Source: Streptomyces sp. CB01580 (GTDB taxonomy: Bacteria; Actinomycetota; Actinomycetes; Streptomycetales; Streptomycetaceae). Taken from it: DNA of 64,000 bases. The notes beneath the pieces were generated by a model that worked only from the letters and a program-made list of their open reading frames with translations, was not told where the DNA came from and did not search any database. Every line of letters begins with the position of its first letter. Positions within the stretch are counted from its first letter, which is position 1. Made by a program: the position numbers and the translations under genes. Below, one piece after another: positions 49,372 through 57,690 of the stretch. The DNA is taken from the NCBI RefSeq assembly GCF_001905795.1, contig NZ_LIXJ01000007.1:124001-188000 (forward strand), in the 5' to 3' direction.

Positions 49372-50013
49372 ATGCCTCGTCGTGCACTCGACAACCCGAT
49401 CGTGCTCGCCGTGCTGGGTCTGCTCCTGGAGCAGGACTCGCACCCGTATCAGATGCTCTCCGAGCTGCGAAGACGCAGCGACAACCACGCGGTCGCGATC
49501 ACGCGCGGCACGCTCTACAACATCGTCGCCGCCCTGACGGACGCGGGATGGGTGACGGCTCAGGGCCGACAGCGCTCGGGCAATCGCCCGGAGCGGACCG
49601 TGTACGCGCTCACGGACGCGGGGCGCGAGGAACTCGTACGGCGGCTGGACGAGCAGATCCGTACGCCGGAAAGGGAGTTCTCGCAGTTCCTGGGCGCCGT
49701 CAGCTACCTCGGCGCACTGGGGCCGGAGGGGGCCGCCGAGGCCCTCACCGAACGGGCCCGGCGCCTCGGGCGACGTACGGCGGCGGACGAGGAACGCCTC
49801 GCGGAAGCGCTGACGGCCGGCGTGCCCCGGCTGCACGTCATCGAGGCGGAGTACGCGTCGGGTCTGGCGCGCGCCGAACTGGCCTGGATCGACGCGGTCG
49901 TCGACGACATCCGGACCGGGAAACTGGCCTGGCCCGGAGCCCCGGCGGCGCGGCCCGCGGCCGGGCAGGAGCGGGAGCGGGAGCTGGAAAGCGAAGCGGG
50001 GGAGGACGCGTGA
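49372..50013 (+). CDS. PadR-family transcriptional regulator
   Basis: The 213-residue protein has the PadR winged helix (VLAVLGLLLEQDSHPYQMLS, TRGTLYNIVAALTDAGWV, RTVYALTDAGREEL) and the C-terminal dimerisation coil. It should repress genes such as its own operon and the divergent YCII gene. Its stop codon overlaps the next start (GTGA), so the glycosidase-like protein is made in a coupled fashion. Confidence 0.92.
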   Translation: MPRRALDNPIVLAVLGLLLEQDSHPYQMLSELRRRSDNHAVAITRGTLYNIVAALTDAGWVTAQGRQRSGNRPERTVYALTDAGREELVRRLDEQIRTPEREFSQFLGAVSYLGALGPEGAAEALTERARRLGRRTAADEERLAEALTAGVPRLHVIEAEYASGLARAELAWIDAVVDDIRTGKLAWPGAPAARPAAGQERERELESEAGEDA

Positions 50014-51098
50014 CGCCGGACACTCAGGAGGCGCTGCCCCGGAACGCCCGTGAGGGGCTGCGCCCGACCGCTTCCGAAGGGTTGCTCCCAAAGGCCCATG
50101 AGCGGCTGCGCCCGACCGATCCCGAAGGACTGATCTTCGGGATCTACCCGGGCGCGGTCGCCGGTGACGACAGTGGAGGACTGGCCGCCGGCCCGCCCGA
50201 CGACCCCGCCCGCATCTCCCACGCGCTCGACCGACTCCAGGGCCGGGCCGGGCGCCCGTTCCTGGTGCGCGCCTACACGGGTTTCGGGAGCGACACCCGC
50301 CCCGGCGACGGCCCGCACCCGATCGAGACGCCCGCCGACGCGACCCGCTACGCCGTCCGGGGCCGCCGCCTGGATCTGGTGGCCCAGTACCGCCCGACGG
50401 ACGCCGACGCAGACGGATACTGCGCCTTCCTGCGCGAACTCGTCACCGAATACGGGGCGTCGACCGACACGCTGCAAGTGGCGGAGGAGCCGAACGTCAC
50501 GTCGAACCCCGTGCTCGACGGCTACTACCCGGGCGTGCGCGAGGCGGTCGTCCGGGGCGTGTCCGCCGCCAAGGCGCGGGCGCGCGAACTCGGACACACG
50601 CATCTGCGGGTCGGTTTCAACACCACGCCGCTCTTCGGGCCCGGCGCCTCCTTCGTCACCGACCTCACCGCTCTCGGAGGAGCCGAGTTCATCGCCGAAC
50701 TCGACTACGTGGGGCTGGACTTCTTCCCGGATGTGTTCCATCCCGTGCCCGCCGCCGATCTGGCTGCGTCCGTCGAAGGGCTGCTGCGCCACCACCGTGA
50801 CGCGGTGCTGGCACCGGCGGGCCTGGGACACCTGCCGCTGCACATCACCGAGCACGGCTGGCCCACCGGGCCGGAACGCTCCCCGCGGCGTCAGGCCGAG
50901 GTCGTCGATACCGTCGTCCGCGTCGTCGCCGCGCACGCGAAGGAACTCCACCTGAGCGGCTACACCCACTTCGCGCTGCGCGATGCCGACAGCACGAACC
51001 CGGGGCTGTTCCACCGCTTCGGGCTCACCACCGACGACTACGCCCCGAAGCCCGCATTCGAGACGATGCGGACGCTGATCCAACGCTTCGGCGCTTGA
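50010..51098 (+). CDS. Glycosidase-like TIM-barrel protein
   Basis: The 362-residue cytoplasmic protein has a TIM-barrel glycoside hydrolase look: VRAYTGF, VAQYRPTDADADGY, TLQVAEEPNVTSNP (candidate acid/base region with Glu), ELDYVGLDFFPDVF and LHITEHGWPTGPERS (candidate nucleophile Glu). No CAZy family is assigned by reading. The first 35 residues contain loose repeats of EGLRP/EALPR type and are probably not part of the fold. The GTG overlaps the padR stop and GGGGGAGGA lies upstream. Confidence 0.78.
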   Translation: MTPDTQEALPRNAREGLRPTASEGLLPKAHERLRPTDPEGLIFGIYPGAVAGDDSGGLAAGPPDDPARISHALDRLQGRAGRPFLVRAYTGFGSDTRPGDGPHPIETPADATRYAVRGRRLDLVAQYRPTDADADGYCAFLRELVTEYGASTDTLQVAEEPNVTSNPVLDGYYPGVREAVVRGVSAAKARARELGHTHLRVGFNTTPLFGPGASFVTDLTALGGAEFIAELDYVGLDFFPDVFHPVPAADLAASVEGLLRHHRDAVLAPAGLGHLPLHITEHGWPTGPERSPRRQAEVVDTVVRVVAAHAKELHLSGYTHFALRDADSTNPGLFHRFGLTTDDYAPKPAFETMRTLIQRFGA

Positions 51099-51202
51099 GG
51101 GCGGTTGTGCGGAGCCCCGGGCCCGGAGGTGCGGTCGGCGTCCGTGCGATGGATGGTCAAGGGGAGAACCCGCTCCTTGCCACTCTCAACCTATAACGCA
51201 GT

Positions 51203-51225
51203 GGGGGCCTTGCGGCAAGGCCCCC
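51203..51225. promoter_or_regulatory. Rifamycin-associated element (RAE)-like palindrome
   Basis: GGGGGCCTTG (51203-51212) and CAAGGCCCCC (51216-51225) flank CGG. The TTGCGGCAAGGCCCC core agrees, from memory, with the published rifamycin-associated element found before rifamycin-inactivating enzymes and helR in actinomycetes. A TATAAC box lies six bases upstream. The next two genes, a glycosyltransferase remnant and helR, are exactly the gene types this element controls. It could also fold as a terminator for the glycosidase-like gene. Confidence 0.78.
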
Positions 51226-51231
51226 ATCGTG

Positions 51232-51265
51232 CCGCAGAATCTCCGCCCTGGGTCGGGTTCTGCGG
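51232..51265 (+). promoter_or_regulatory. Second hairpin in the rifamycin-locus leader
   Basis: CCGCAGAA (51232-51239) pairs with TTCTGCGG (51258-51265). It lies between the RAE-like palindrome and the start of the truncated glycosyltransferase and is probably part of the leader RNA. Its role is unknown. Confidence 0.45.
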
Positions 51266-51280
51266 AAATGGGAGCACGGA

Positions 51281-51610
51281 ATGCGTGTGTTGTTGTCGGC
51301 CTTCGCCTCGCGCGGGGGCGTCGAGCCGCTGCTGGGGCTGACGGTGCGGCTGCGGGAACTGGGTTCGGAGGTGCGGGTGTGCGCGCCGCCGGACGAGGAG
51401 TTCGCGCAGCGGCTGGCCGGGGTCGGTGTGGAGATGGTGCCGGTCGGCTGGTCGGTGCGCGCCTTGATGACCGGGACGCCGCCCCCGTCACCGGCGGACG
51501 TGCCCCGGCGCGCGGCCGAGTTGATGGCCGCGTACCTGGACCGGGCCGGAGCGGCGGCGCGGCTGCTGTTCGACCTGGCGGCCCGGGAGAGGCAGCCCGC
51601 CTCCGCGTGA
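51281..51610 (+). pseudogene. Internally deleted glycosyltransferase, probable rifamycin glycosyltransferase (rgt) remnant
   Basis: The 109-residue product starts like a GT1/MGT glycosyltransferase (RVLLSAFASRGGVEPLLGLT, then LGSEVRVCAPPDEEFAQRLA) and ends like the last residues of the same family (GAAARLLFDLAARERQPASA). Full proteins have about 400 residues, so roughly 290 central residues, including the nucleotide-sugar site, are gone by an in-frame deletion. Rgt proteins inactivate rifamycins by glycosylation and are linked to RAE elements, which this gene follows. The product cannot be an active enzyme. GGGAG precedes the ATG. Confidence 0.75.
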
Positions 51611-51682
51611 CCGACGACCAACGGCCGCAGGCGGCCGTACGACGAAACCGTTCCGCCGACGGCCCACATCGGAGTTGATGCA

Positions 51683-53830
51683 GTGAACCACCTGACCACC
51701 AGCGCTTTCGACCTTCCCGACCGCCTCGCGGCCAAGGCCGATCCGGCGCTGGTCTCCGAAGACGAGCGGCACTTCGCGGCCATCGCGCAGTGCCTGGACG
51801 AACTGATCGCCGAGCTGTCCGCACGCCTCGACGCCGAGCGCAGGGCGCCCGGCGGTCTGGGACGGCAGGCGATGGACCGGGACACGGAGATCCACCGGCT
51901 GACCGCCCGCCTGCGCACCCTGCGCCGCTTCGGCCTGGACCTGTGCCTCGGCCGCATGGTCGGCGCGGACGGTGCCGAGCCCGTGTACGTCGGACGGCTC
52001 GGTCTGGCGGACGACTCGGGGCGCAGGCTGCTGGTCGACTGGCGTTCCCCGGCGGCCGAACCGTTCTTCGGCGCCACCCACGGCAATCCGATGGGCCTGG
52101 CGAGCCGTCGCCGGTACCGCTGGACCGGCGGCCGGATCAGCGACTACTGGGACGAGGTGTTCACCCCGGACGGGTTCGTCGGCCACGCCGCGCTCGACGA
52201 CCAGTCCGCGTTCATCGCCGGCCTCGGCGGCAACCGGTCGGAGCGGATGCGGGACGTGCTCGGCACCATCCAGGCCGACCAGGACGCCATCATCCGAGCG
52301 GGATCGCGCGGCGCCCTCGTCGTCGACGGCGGTCCGGGCACGGGGAAGACCGTCGTCGCCCTGCACCGCTCCGCCTACCTCCTCCACTCCGACCCGCGGG
52401 TCGGTCACCGCCGGGGCGGCGTGCTGTTCGTCGGCCCGCACCAGCCGTACCTGGGCTACGTCGCCGACGTCCTGCCCAGCCTCGGCGAGGAGGGCGTGCG
52501 GACGTGCACCCTGCGGGACCTCGTCGCCGAGGGGGCCGGGGCGCGGACCGAGACCGACCCGGAGGTGGCCCGCCTGAAGTCGTCCGCAGACCTGGTGAAG
52601 GCGATCGAGACGGCCGTCCGGTTCTACGAGGAGCCGCCCACCGAGGCGATGACGGTCACCACCCACTGGTCCGACATCCCGCTGACCGCGGCCGACTGGG
52701 CTGCGGCGTTCGAAGCGGCGGAACCCGGTACCGCGCACAACGAGGCGCGCGACCAGGTCTGGGAGGAACTGCTCACGATCCTGGTGGACAAGCACGGGGG
52801 CGACGCCCCGGAGCAGCTGCTGCGCACCTCGCTGCTGCGGAACAGGGAGCTGCTCACGGCCTTCGGCCGCGCGTGGCCGCTGCTCGAAGCGGCCGACCTC
52901 GTCGCGGATCTGTGGTCCGTACCCGCCTACCTGCGGATGTGCGCCCCCTGGCTCGCCCCGGACGAGGTCCGGCTGTTGCGGCGTACGGACGCCGCGGCCT
53001 GGACGGTGTCCGACCTGCCGTTCCTGGACGCGGCTCGGCAGCGGCTCGGCGACCCGGAGGCGTCGCGGCGGGCGCAACGGCACAGAGCCGCTCTCGCCGC
53101 GGAACGCGAGCACATGGCCAGGGTGATCGACACCATCCTCCGGGCGGACGACGACGGCGAGGGCGCGGTGACGATGCTGCACGGCCAGGACATGAAGGAC
53201 ACCCTGGCCGGCGGGACCGTCCCGTCCGGCATCGAACCCGACCTGCTGGCCGGTCCGTTCGCGCACGTCGTCGTGGACGAGGCGCAGGAACTGACCGACG
53301 CGGAGTGGCAGATGCTGTTGCTGCGCTGCCCGTCCCGGAGCTTCACCGTCGTCGGGGACCGGGCCCAGGCCAGGCACGGGTTCACGGAGTCGTGGCGGGA
53401 ACGGCTGGAGCGCGTCGGGTTCGACCGGATCGGCCTGGCCTCCCTGAGCATCAACTACCGCACGCCCGAGGAGATCATGGCGGAGGCCGAGCCGGTCGTC
53501 CGGGCCGCGCTCCCCGACGCCAACGTACCGACCTCCATCCGCAGCGGTGGCCTCCCCGTCGTCCACGGACCGGTCTCGGACCTGCACACCATCCTCGACA
53601 CCTGGCTCGCGCAGCACGCCGACGGGACCGCCTGCGTCATCGGCGATCCCGCCTTCCGGCCGATGCCCCGCGTCCGGTCGCTGACCCCGGAGCTGTCGAA
53701 GGGGCTGGAGTTCGACCTGGTCGTTCTCGTCGACCCGGATGCGTTCGGCGAGGGCGTCGAAGGAGCGGTGGACCGCTATGTGGCGATGACGCGGGCGACC
53801 CGGCAGCTCGTCGTCCTCACGAGCACCTGA
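51683..53830 (+). CDS. helR: HelR, HelD-like RNA polymerase-rescue helicase protein
   Basis: The 715-residue protein is a UvrD/Rep-type ATPase of the HelD class: an N-terminal coiled coil (LDELIAELSARLDAERRAPG), Walker A GGPGTGKT (216-223), motif II DEAQ (532-535), motif III region VVGDRAQARHG and motif VI YVAMTRATRQLVVL. HelD proteins displace nucleic acid from RNA polymerase. The RAE-like element upstream and the rgt remnant identify this copy as HelR, which in S. venezuelae releases polymerase from rifamycins and gives resistance. The GTG at 51683 follows GGAG. It probably shares a transcript with the remnant gene. Confidence 0.87.
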   Translation: MNHLTTSAFDLPDRLAAKADPALVSEDERHFAAIAQCLDELIAELSARLDAERRAPGGLGRQAMDRDTEIHRLTARLRTLRRFGLDLCLGRMVGADGAEPVYVGRLGLADDSGRRLLVDWRSPAAEPFFGATHGNPMGLASRRRYRWTGGRISDYWDEVFTPDGFVGHAALDDQSAFIAGLGGNRSERMRDVLGTIQADQDAIIRAGSRGALVVDGGPGTGKTVVALHRSAYLLHSDPRVGHRRGGVLFVGPHQPYLGYVADVLPSLGEEGVRTCTLRDLVAEGAGARTETDPEVARLKSSADLVKAIETAVRFYEEPPTEAMTVTTHWSDIPLTAADWAAAFEAAEPGTAHNEARDQVWEELLTILVDKHGGDAPEQLLRTSLLRNRELLTAFGRAWPLLEAADLVADLWSVPAYLRMCAPWLAPDEVRLLRRTDAAAWTVSDLPFLDAARQRLGDPEASRRAQRHRAALAAEREHMARVIDTILRADDDGEGAVTMLHGQDMKDTLAGGTVPSGIEPDLLAGPFAHVVVDEAQELTDAEWQMLLLRCPSRSFTVVGDRAQARHGFTESWRERLERVGFDRIGLASLSINYRTPEEIMAEAEPVVRAALPDANVPTSIRSGGLPVVHGPVSDLHTILDTWLAQHADGTACVIGDPAFRPMPRVRSLTPELSKGLEFDLVVLVDPDAFGEGVEGAVDRYVAMTRATRQLVVLTST

Positions 53831-53861
53831 CGGCGGCGCTCCGGTCGAGGGGCTGGGGGTC

Positions 53862-55094
53862 TCAGGCCCCCACGCTCACCGTGAAGCGGCGCGGATTGCC
53901 GTCGTTGGCGGCGCCCGAGACATCGGGCTCGCCGTCGGGGCGCACGTCGTCGTACGGGAAGGCGTAGCCGATCGGACTGTTGGCGTGGACGACGCGCGCC
54001 CAGTGGTTGGTGACGGGGCCCCGGTAGCAGTCCGCCGCGGGAATGCCGTTGGGCTGGTCGGGGTGGGTGAGCATGAGGGAACGGTTGAACCCGGCCGCGA
54101 GCCGGGCCAGCAGCGCCTTCTTGTCGTCCGGGGCGCCCGGGTCGTTGGCGAACGGCCCGTGGTCGCAGGTGAAGACGTCCCTGGAGACCGGTTTGGTGAA
54201 GGCGTGCCCGCCGTCGAACGTCAGCACGTCACCGGTGACCCGACCGGTCCGGACGCCCCGGCCGCCCTGGAGGTCGATCCGCAGATCGGTGGAGCGGTAC
54301 TTCTCCCAGACCTGGTCGATGTACGCCGTGAACGCGTCCCGGAACGGCATCTCGTCCGGTCGGTCGAAGAACGGGGCCATGAGGTTCTGCGGCGAGATCA
54401 CCCGCAGCACCCCGCCGTCCGCACCCCGGATCACCAGCTTGTCCCAGGGCTGCCCGTCGACGGCGGCCTGGGCCGTGAGCCCGTCCGCGATCCGCCCGAC
54501 CGCACCGTCCGGGAGCGGGGCCACGGTGTGGGTGGCGTCGCCCTCCAGGGTCAGGCCGATCGGCAGCGCGGTGACCAGGTCGACATAGCTGATGTTCGCG
54601 TACAACTGCTGCGGGTCGAAGGTGAATTCGCAGAACGACCAGGTGCGCCCGTAGTTGGGGTCGGTGGGAGTCGCGAACGCCGGTTCGACCAGGGCCGGGC
54701 CGGGGTTGAGGAAGAAATCCAGGGTGTCGTCCCGCACGAAGTAGACACGCGAGCCGTACATCTGCGGCAGCGTCAGCACGACGGGCGCCCCGCCCGCCGC
54801 GTTCAACGGGATCGCGCAGTCGACGGGCAACGGCGTCTGCGGCGCGGCGGGGGAGTCGGGCCGGTGGATACTGCCGTCGGCCCGCAGCAGCACCCAGCTG
54901 CCGGTGCCCTGTTCGTGACCGGTGACATAGGCGTTGACCCTGCCCGGCAACGACCGGTTCTCCAGGGCGAGTTCACAGGTCGCCGGGGCTGCGGCGAAGG
55001 CACTCGACCCCAGTGCCTCGGTCCAGAGGGGAGAGGTGAGAGCAGTAACGGAGGCGGCGGCGCCGCGGGTCAGGAACGTTCTGCGTGAGATCAC
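53862..55094 (-). CDS. Secreted beta-1,3-glucanase, GH64 family
   Basis: The 410-residue protein has a twin-arginine signal (SRRTFLTRGAAASVTAL) and a GH64 laminaripentaose-producing glucanase domain: VNAYVTGHEQGTGSWVLLRA, TWSFCEFTF (catalytic Glu), NISYVDLVTALPIGLTLEG and the thaumatin-like C-terminal half with NHWARVVHANSPIGYAFPYD. It should digest beta-1,3-glucan of fungal walls outside the cell. The GTG at 55094 follows GGGAG at eight bases and gives a signal peptide of normal length; the longer frame to 55175 adds an Arg-rich stretch that is unlikely to be used. Confidence 0.92.
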   Translation of the reverse strand: MISRRTFLTRGAAASVTALTSPLWTEALGSSAFAAAPATCELALENRSLPGRVNAYVTGHEQGTGSWVLLRADGSIHRPDSPAAPQTPLPVDCAIPLNAAGGAPVVLTLPQMYGSRVYFVRDDTLDFFLNPGPALVEPAFATPTDPNYGRTWSFCEFTFDPQQLYANISYVDLVTALPIGLTLEGDATHTVAPLPDGAVGRIADGLTAQAAVDGQPWDKLVIRGADGGVLRVISPQNLMAPFFDRPDEMPFRDAFTAYIDQVWEKYRSTDLRIDLQGGRGVRTGRVTGDVLTFDGGHAFTKPVSRDVFTCDHGPFANDPGAPDDKKALLARLAAGFNRSLMLTHPDQPNGIPAADCYRGPVTNHWARVVHANSPIGYAFPYDDVRPDGEPDVSGAANDGNPRRFTVSVGA

Positions 55095-55288
55095 GAGAGG
55101 ACTCCCGAGACGTGTGGGGGTGCGGGCGGAGCCGGTCGTACGGGGTGGGGCCCGGCGGCGTCCGCAGGTGCGCACCAGTGTTCCGGCGACCCGGCGAGAG
55201 CGTCAAGCCTCGGCCATCGTTCATTTCCCCCTTCTCCAGGATCAGGAATTTTCGCCAAGCGTGGCGAATTGCTAAAAGCCCCCGCAAG

Positions 55289-55501
55289 ATGGCAAGGAAA
55301 GTAAAAGGCTGCTTCAAGAATCGATCGCAATTCGGCGACTGCACCGGTTCCATGATCGGATGCACTGCTGACCTGAAGTCGCAGTACAGAAATTACACGC
55401 GATCGGTCGATTCCCTGGCACGAACTAGAGCGGCAAAATGGTTCAAAAAGTATGTCTGGTGCGGACCCGGCTCCCGAGGTAAGGGCTGCGGCCGACGGTA
55501 G
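55289..55501 (+). pseudogene. Orphan toxin-end fragment of an RHS array
   Basis: An ATG-started frame of 70 codons encodes a basic, Cys-containing peptide with DCTGSMIGCTADLKSQYRN and KKYVWCGPGSRGKGCGRR. Its base composition is lower in GC than all genes to its left. It may continue upstream in the same frame. Its place before a small membrane-protein gene and an RHS core suggests that it is a displaced C-terminal toxin module that lost its delivery part. No nuclease or other motif is recognised, so this reading rests on context. Confidence 0.45.
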
Positions 55502-55517
55502 GTAGAATCCCGGTTGG

Positions 55518-55544
55518 CGGGGGTTCGCGAGATCGAAACCCCCG
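55518..55544 (+). terminator. Hairpin after the toxin fragment
   Basis: CGGGGGTT (55518-55525) pairs with AACCCCCG (55537-55544). It lies 16 bases after the stop of the fragment and before a small membrane-protein gene. Confidence 0.5.
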
Positions 55545-55586
55545 TCGACTGAATTACTCACATTTAGATAGGTGGGGTGGGGGGGC

Positions 55587-55781
55587 ATGGCGCGAAGCTG
55601 GGCAGGGGATCGCTCTGGGAAAATTGTATTCATGATAGGGGGAGTGATTTTCACTCTCTCGTCCTGGGGGTCCTGGTGGTCCCTCCTCCCGGCGGCTTAC
55701 ACCATCATTCTGGCTACCCTGATCATTGAGGATATTTGGAAGACTTCCAAGGCGAAGAGATTGCATAAAAACGGGAATTGA
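55587..55781 (+). CDS. Small membrane protein (64 aa), candidate immunity protein
   Basis: The 64-residue product has two adjacent hydrophobic segments (IVFMIGGVIFTLSSWGSWWS and LLPAAYTIILATLIIEDIW) and a basic tail. The codons use many A/T third bases, unlike core genes here. It follows a toxin-like fragment and precedes an RHS core, which is the usual place of an immunity gene. The ATG at 55587 lies after a G-run without a clear ribosome site. Function is inferred from position only. Confidence 0.5.
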   Translation: MARSWAGDRSGKIVFMIGGVIFTLSSWGSWWSLLPAAYTIILATLIIEDIWKTSKAKRLHKNGN

Positions 55782-55862
55782 TAACTCTCTGGGCCGCTGT
55801 GGAAGACACTCGCACCTCGAAAGAGATTTCACGGAAGAAACCGGGCGGCCCTTGGGCTTCTC

Positions 55863-57039
55863 CGCGGCCGTACCAACCGCGAGTCCCTCACCTCGCCCCC
55901 GGTGACCTCGGGCCTGGGCTGCACCGCCACCGGCGGCACCACCACCAACCAGACCTATGACGGCGCCGACCGACTTGTCGACACCGGCTACACCTACGAC
56001 GCCTTCGGCCGCACCACCGCCCTGCCCGGCAGCACCATCGGCTACTACGCGAACGACCTCGCCCACCAGCAGACCTCGGGCGGCAAGCGCCAGACCTGGC
56101 AGCTCGACGCCAGCCTGCGTTTCCGCTCCTTCAAGACCGAGACCGGTAGTGGCTCCACTTGGACCCAGACCGGCTCCAAGGTCAACCACTACTCCAGCGA
56201 CGGCGACAACCCGCGATGGATCACCGAGGACACCACCACCGGAGCCCTGACCCGCAACGTCACCTCCCCCCACGGGCGACCTCGCCGCCACCACCAGCAA
56301 GTCCGGCGAAACGATCCTGCAGCTCACCACCATCCACGGCGACATCGCACTCCAGCTCCCACTTGACACCAACAAGCCCCCCGTCGCCCTGGACTCCGAC
56401 GAGTACGGCAACCCACGCACCGGCCAGGCAGCCACCCGCTACAACTGGCTCGGCGCCAAGCAACGCTCAACCGAGACTCTCACCGGACTCACCCTCATGG
56501 GTGTGCGCCTCTACAACCCACTCACAGGCCGGTTCCTGTCTCTCGAACCGGTGTACGGCGGTGGCGCGAACAGCTACGCGTACCCGGGCGACCCGATCAA
56601 CCAGTTCGACCTCGACGGCAAGAGCTGGTGGAGCAAGGCCAAGCGAGTGGCCAAGAGGGCCGGACGGGTCGTCCGTAAGTACAAGTGGGACATCGCACTC
56701 ACCGCCGCTGGATTCATACCCGGCGTCGGAGCTGTGGCATGGGGTGTACGGGCTTACCGCGCATATCGCACTGTCCGGACGATCAACAGGGCGAGGCACG
56801 CGGCGTCAAAGGTGCGTTCCGTCAGCCGCTACACGTGCGCCAGTAAACACAGGGCACCGCGAATCAACGGCCGTTCTACCAGGGGCTGCTTCGCTTACGG
56901 TGCAGGACTTTGGGGCGCTGGCGCCACAGCAGGTTATGTCGTTCGAGGGAAGAGCGTGAACGGAGACGTGGTAGGCGGAGCCACGACGATAGGAGCGGGA
57001 TGGCATGTTGGCCGGTACGCCCGCCGAGGCCACTGCTGA
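55863..57039 (+). pseudogene. Truncated, frameshifted RHS-repeat polymorphic toxin
   Basis: The frame begins abruptly inside an RHS protein (GRTNRESLTSPPV, TYDGADRLVDTGYTYDAFGR) with no N-terminal delivery domain. Around 56266-56271 a run of six C shifts the frame; one C less restores the family text TSPTGDLAATTSKSGET. The second part has the RHS core end YNWLGAKQRSTETLTGLTLM and LYNPLTGRFLSLEPVYGGGA, then a variable C-terminal domain of about 135 residues that is basic and has a hydrophobic stretch (AAGFIPGVGAVAWGVRAYRA). The toxin activity is not recognised. A terminator and a membrane-protein gene follow. Confidence 0.82.
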
Positions 57040-57078
57040 CCAGTCTTACCCGTAAACGTCGATCCGAACGAAGATAGA

Positions 57079-57116
57079 GGTGACCGGGTGGTGTACGGCT
57101 GCACCACCCGGTCACC
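57079..57116 (+). terminator. Terminator after the RHS remnant
   Basis: GGTGACCGGGTGGTG (57079-57093) pairs perfectly with CACCACCCGGTCACC (57102-57116) around an eight-base loop. It separates the RHS remnant from the following membrane-protein gene. Confidence 0.75.
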
Positions 57117-57162
57117 AGTAGATCTGCGCGCTCAGACGGTGAAAGAAGAGTTTGAGGAAAAC

Positions 57163-57690
57163 ATGGGAAACGTCGACAGGAATATTAAAAATCGAGTGGC
57201 TTTCTGCCTGGCGTACATATGGCTGCTACTCGTCGGGGCCGCTGGTGCGACGGCGACGCAGCCAGGAGGCTTCGTCGATCACCTCTGGGGATATGTTTCA
57301 CGCACCTCGACCATCCTTGTGTCGATAGTCGCACTTCTTTATGCCGCCCTGGCTCCTGTGGTGGCACCCGTATTCATCTCGCCGGGTGCCGACGTGAGGC
57401 CGGCTGGAAAATTGTCCCGCTTGACGGCTGGAATTTATATTCTGGGGCTGACTGGTCTTTGTGTCCTTGCGTCAGGTCTCCTGCAGGGAACCGGGGAAAT
57501 GATCAGCAGGGTCAGAGATGTCGGTCAATTCTTCGTCACCCCGGGATGCCTGGTGGTAGCTGTATTGACCGTCGCCTACTGCGCCTGGTCCCCGGCAGTT
57601 TGGCCGACTGGCTCATTCATTCGCAGGCTGACTGCGCGATCGCGAGGGCGGCATACTGGGCCTCGCGTCCCTGGAAACAATTCTCAGTAA
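57163..57690 (+). CDS. Four-helix membrane protein, candidate RHS immunity protein
   Basis: The 175-residue protein has four hydrophobic segments (VAFCLAYIWLLLVGAAGA, ILVSIVALLYAALAPVVAPV, AGIYILGLTGLCVLASGLL, LVVAVLTVAYCAWSPAVW) and basic ends. GAGGA lies just before the ATG. GC content is low for the window. Its place behind an RHS toxin end suggests an immunity protein against a membrane-acting toxin, but it lies beyond a terminator and no known immunity family is recognised. Its end overlaps the convergent lipoprotein gene by seven bases. Confidence 0.6.
   Translation: MGNVDRNIKNRVAFCLAYIWLLLVGAAGATATQPGGFVDHLWGYVSRTSTILVSIVALLYAALAPVVAPVFISPGADVRPAGKLSRLTAGIYILGLTGLCVLASGLLQGTGEMISRVRDVGQFFVTPGCLVVAVLTVAYCAWSPAVWPTGSFIRRLTARSRGRHTGPRVPGNNSQ

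Noticed and set aside
51203..51225. Plain terminator of the glycosidase-like gene
   Set aside because: It lies 105 bases after that gene, has no T-run, and its core matches the RAE; a double role cannot be excluded but the regulatory reading is stronger.
55085..55288. Upstream part of the toxin-fragment frame as coding
   Set aside because: It overlaps the glucanase gene start on the other strand and reads as Arg/Ser/Pro-rich text; only the part from 55289 has a start codon and a different composition.
56159..56959. Forward frame of 266 codons across the RHS remnant
   Set aside because: It is Pro/Ser/Thr/Arg-rich shadow text; the RHS core motifs are in the other two forward frames.
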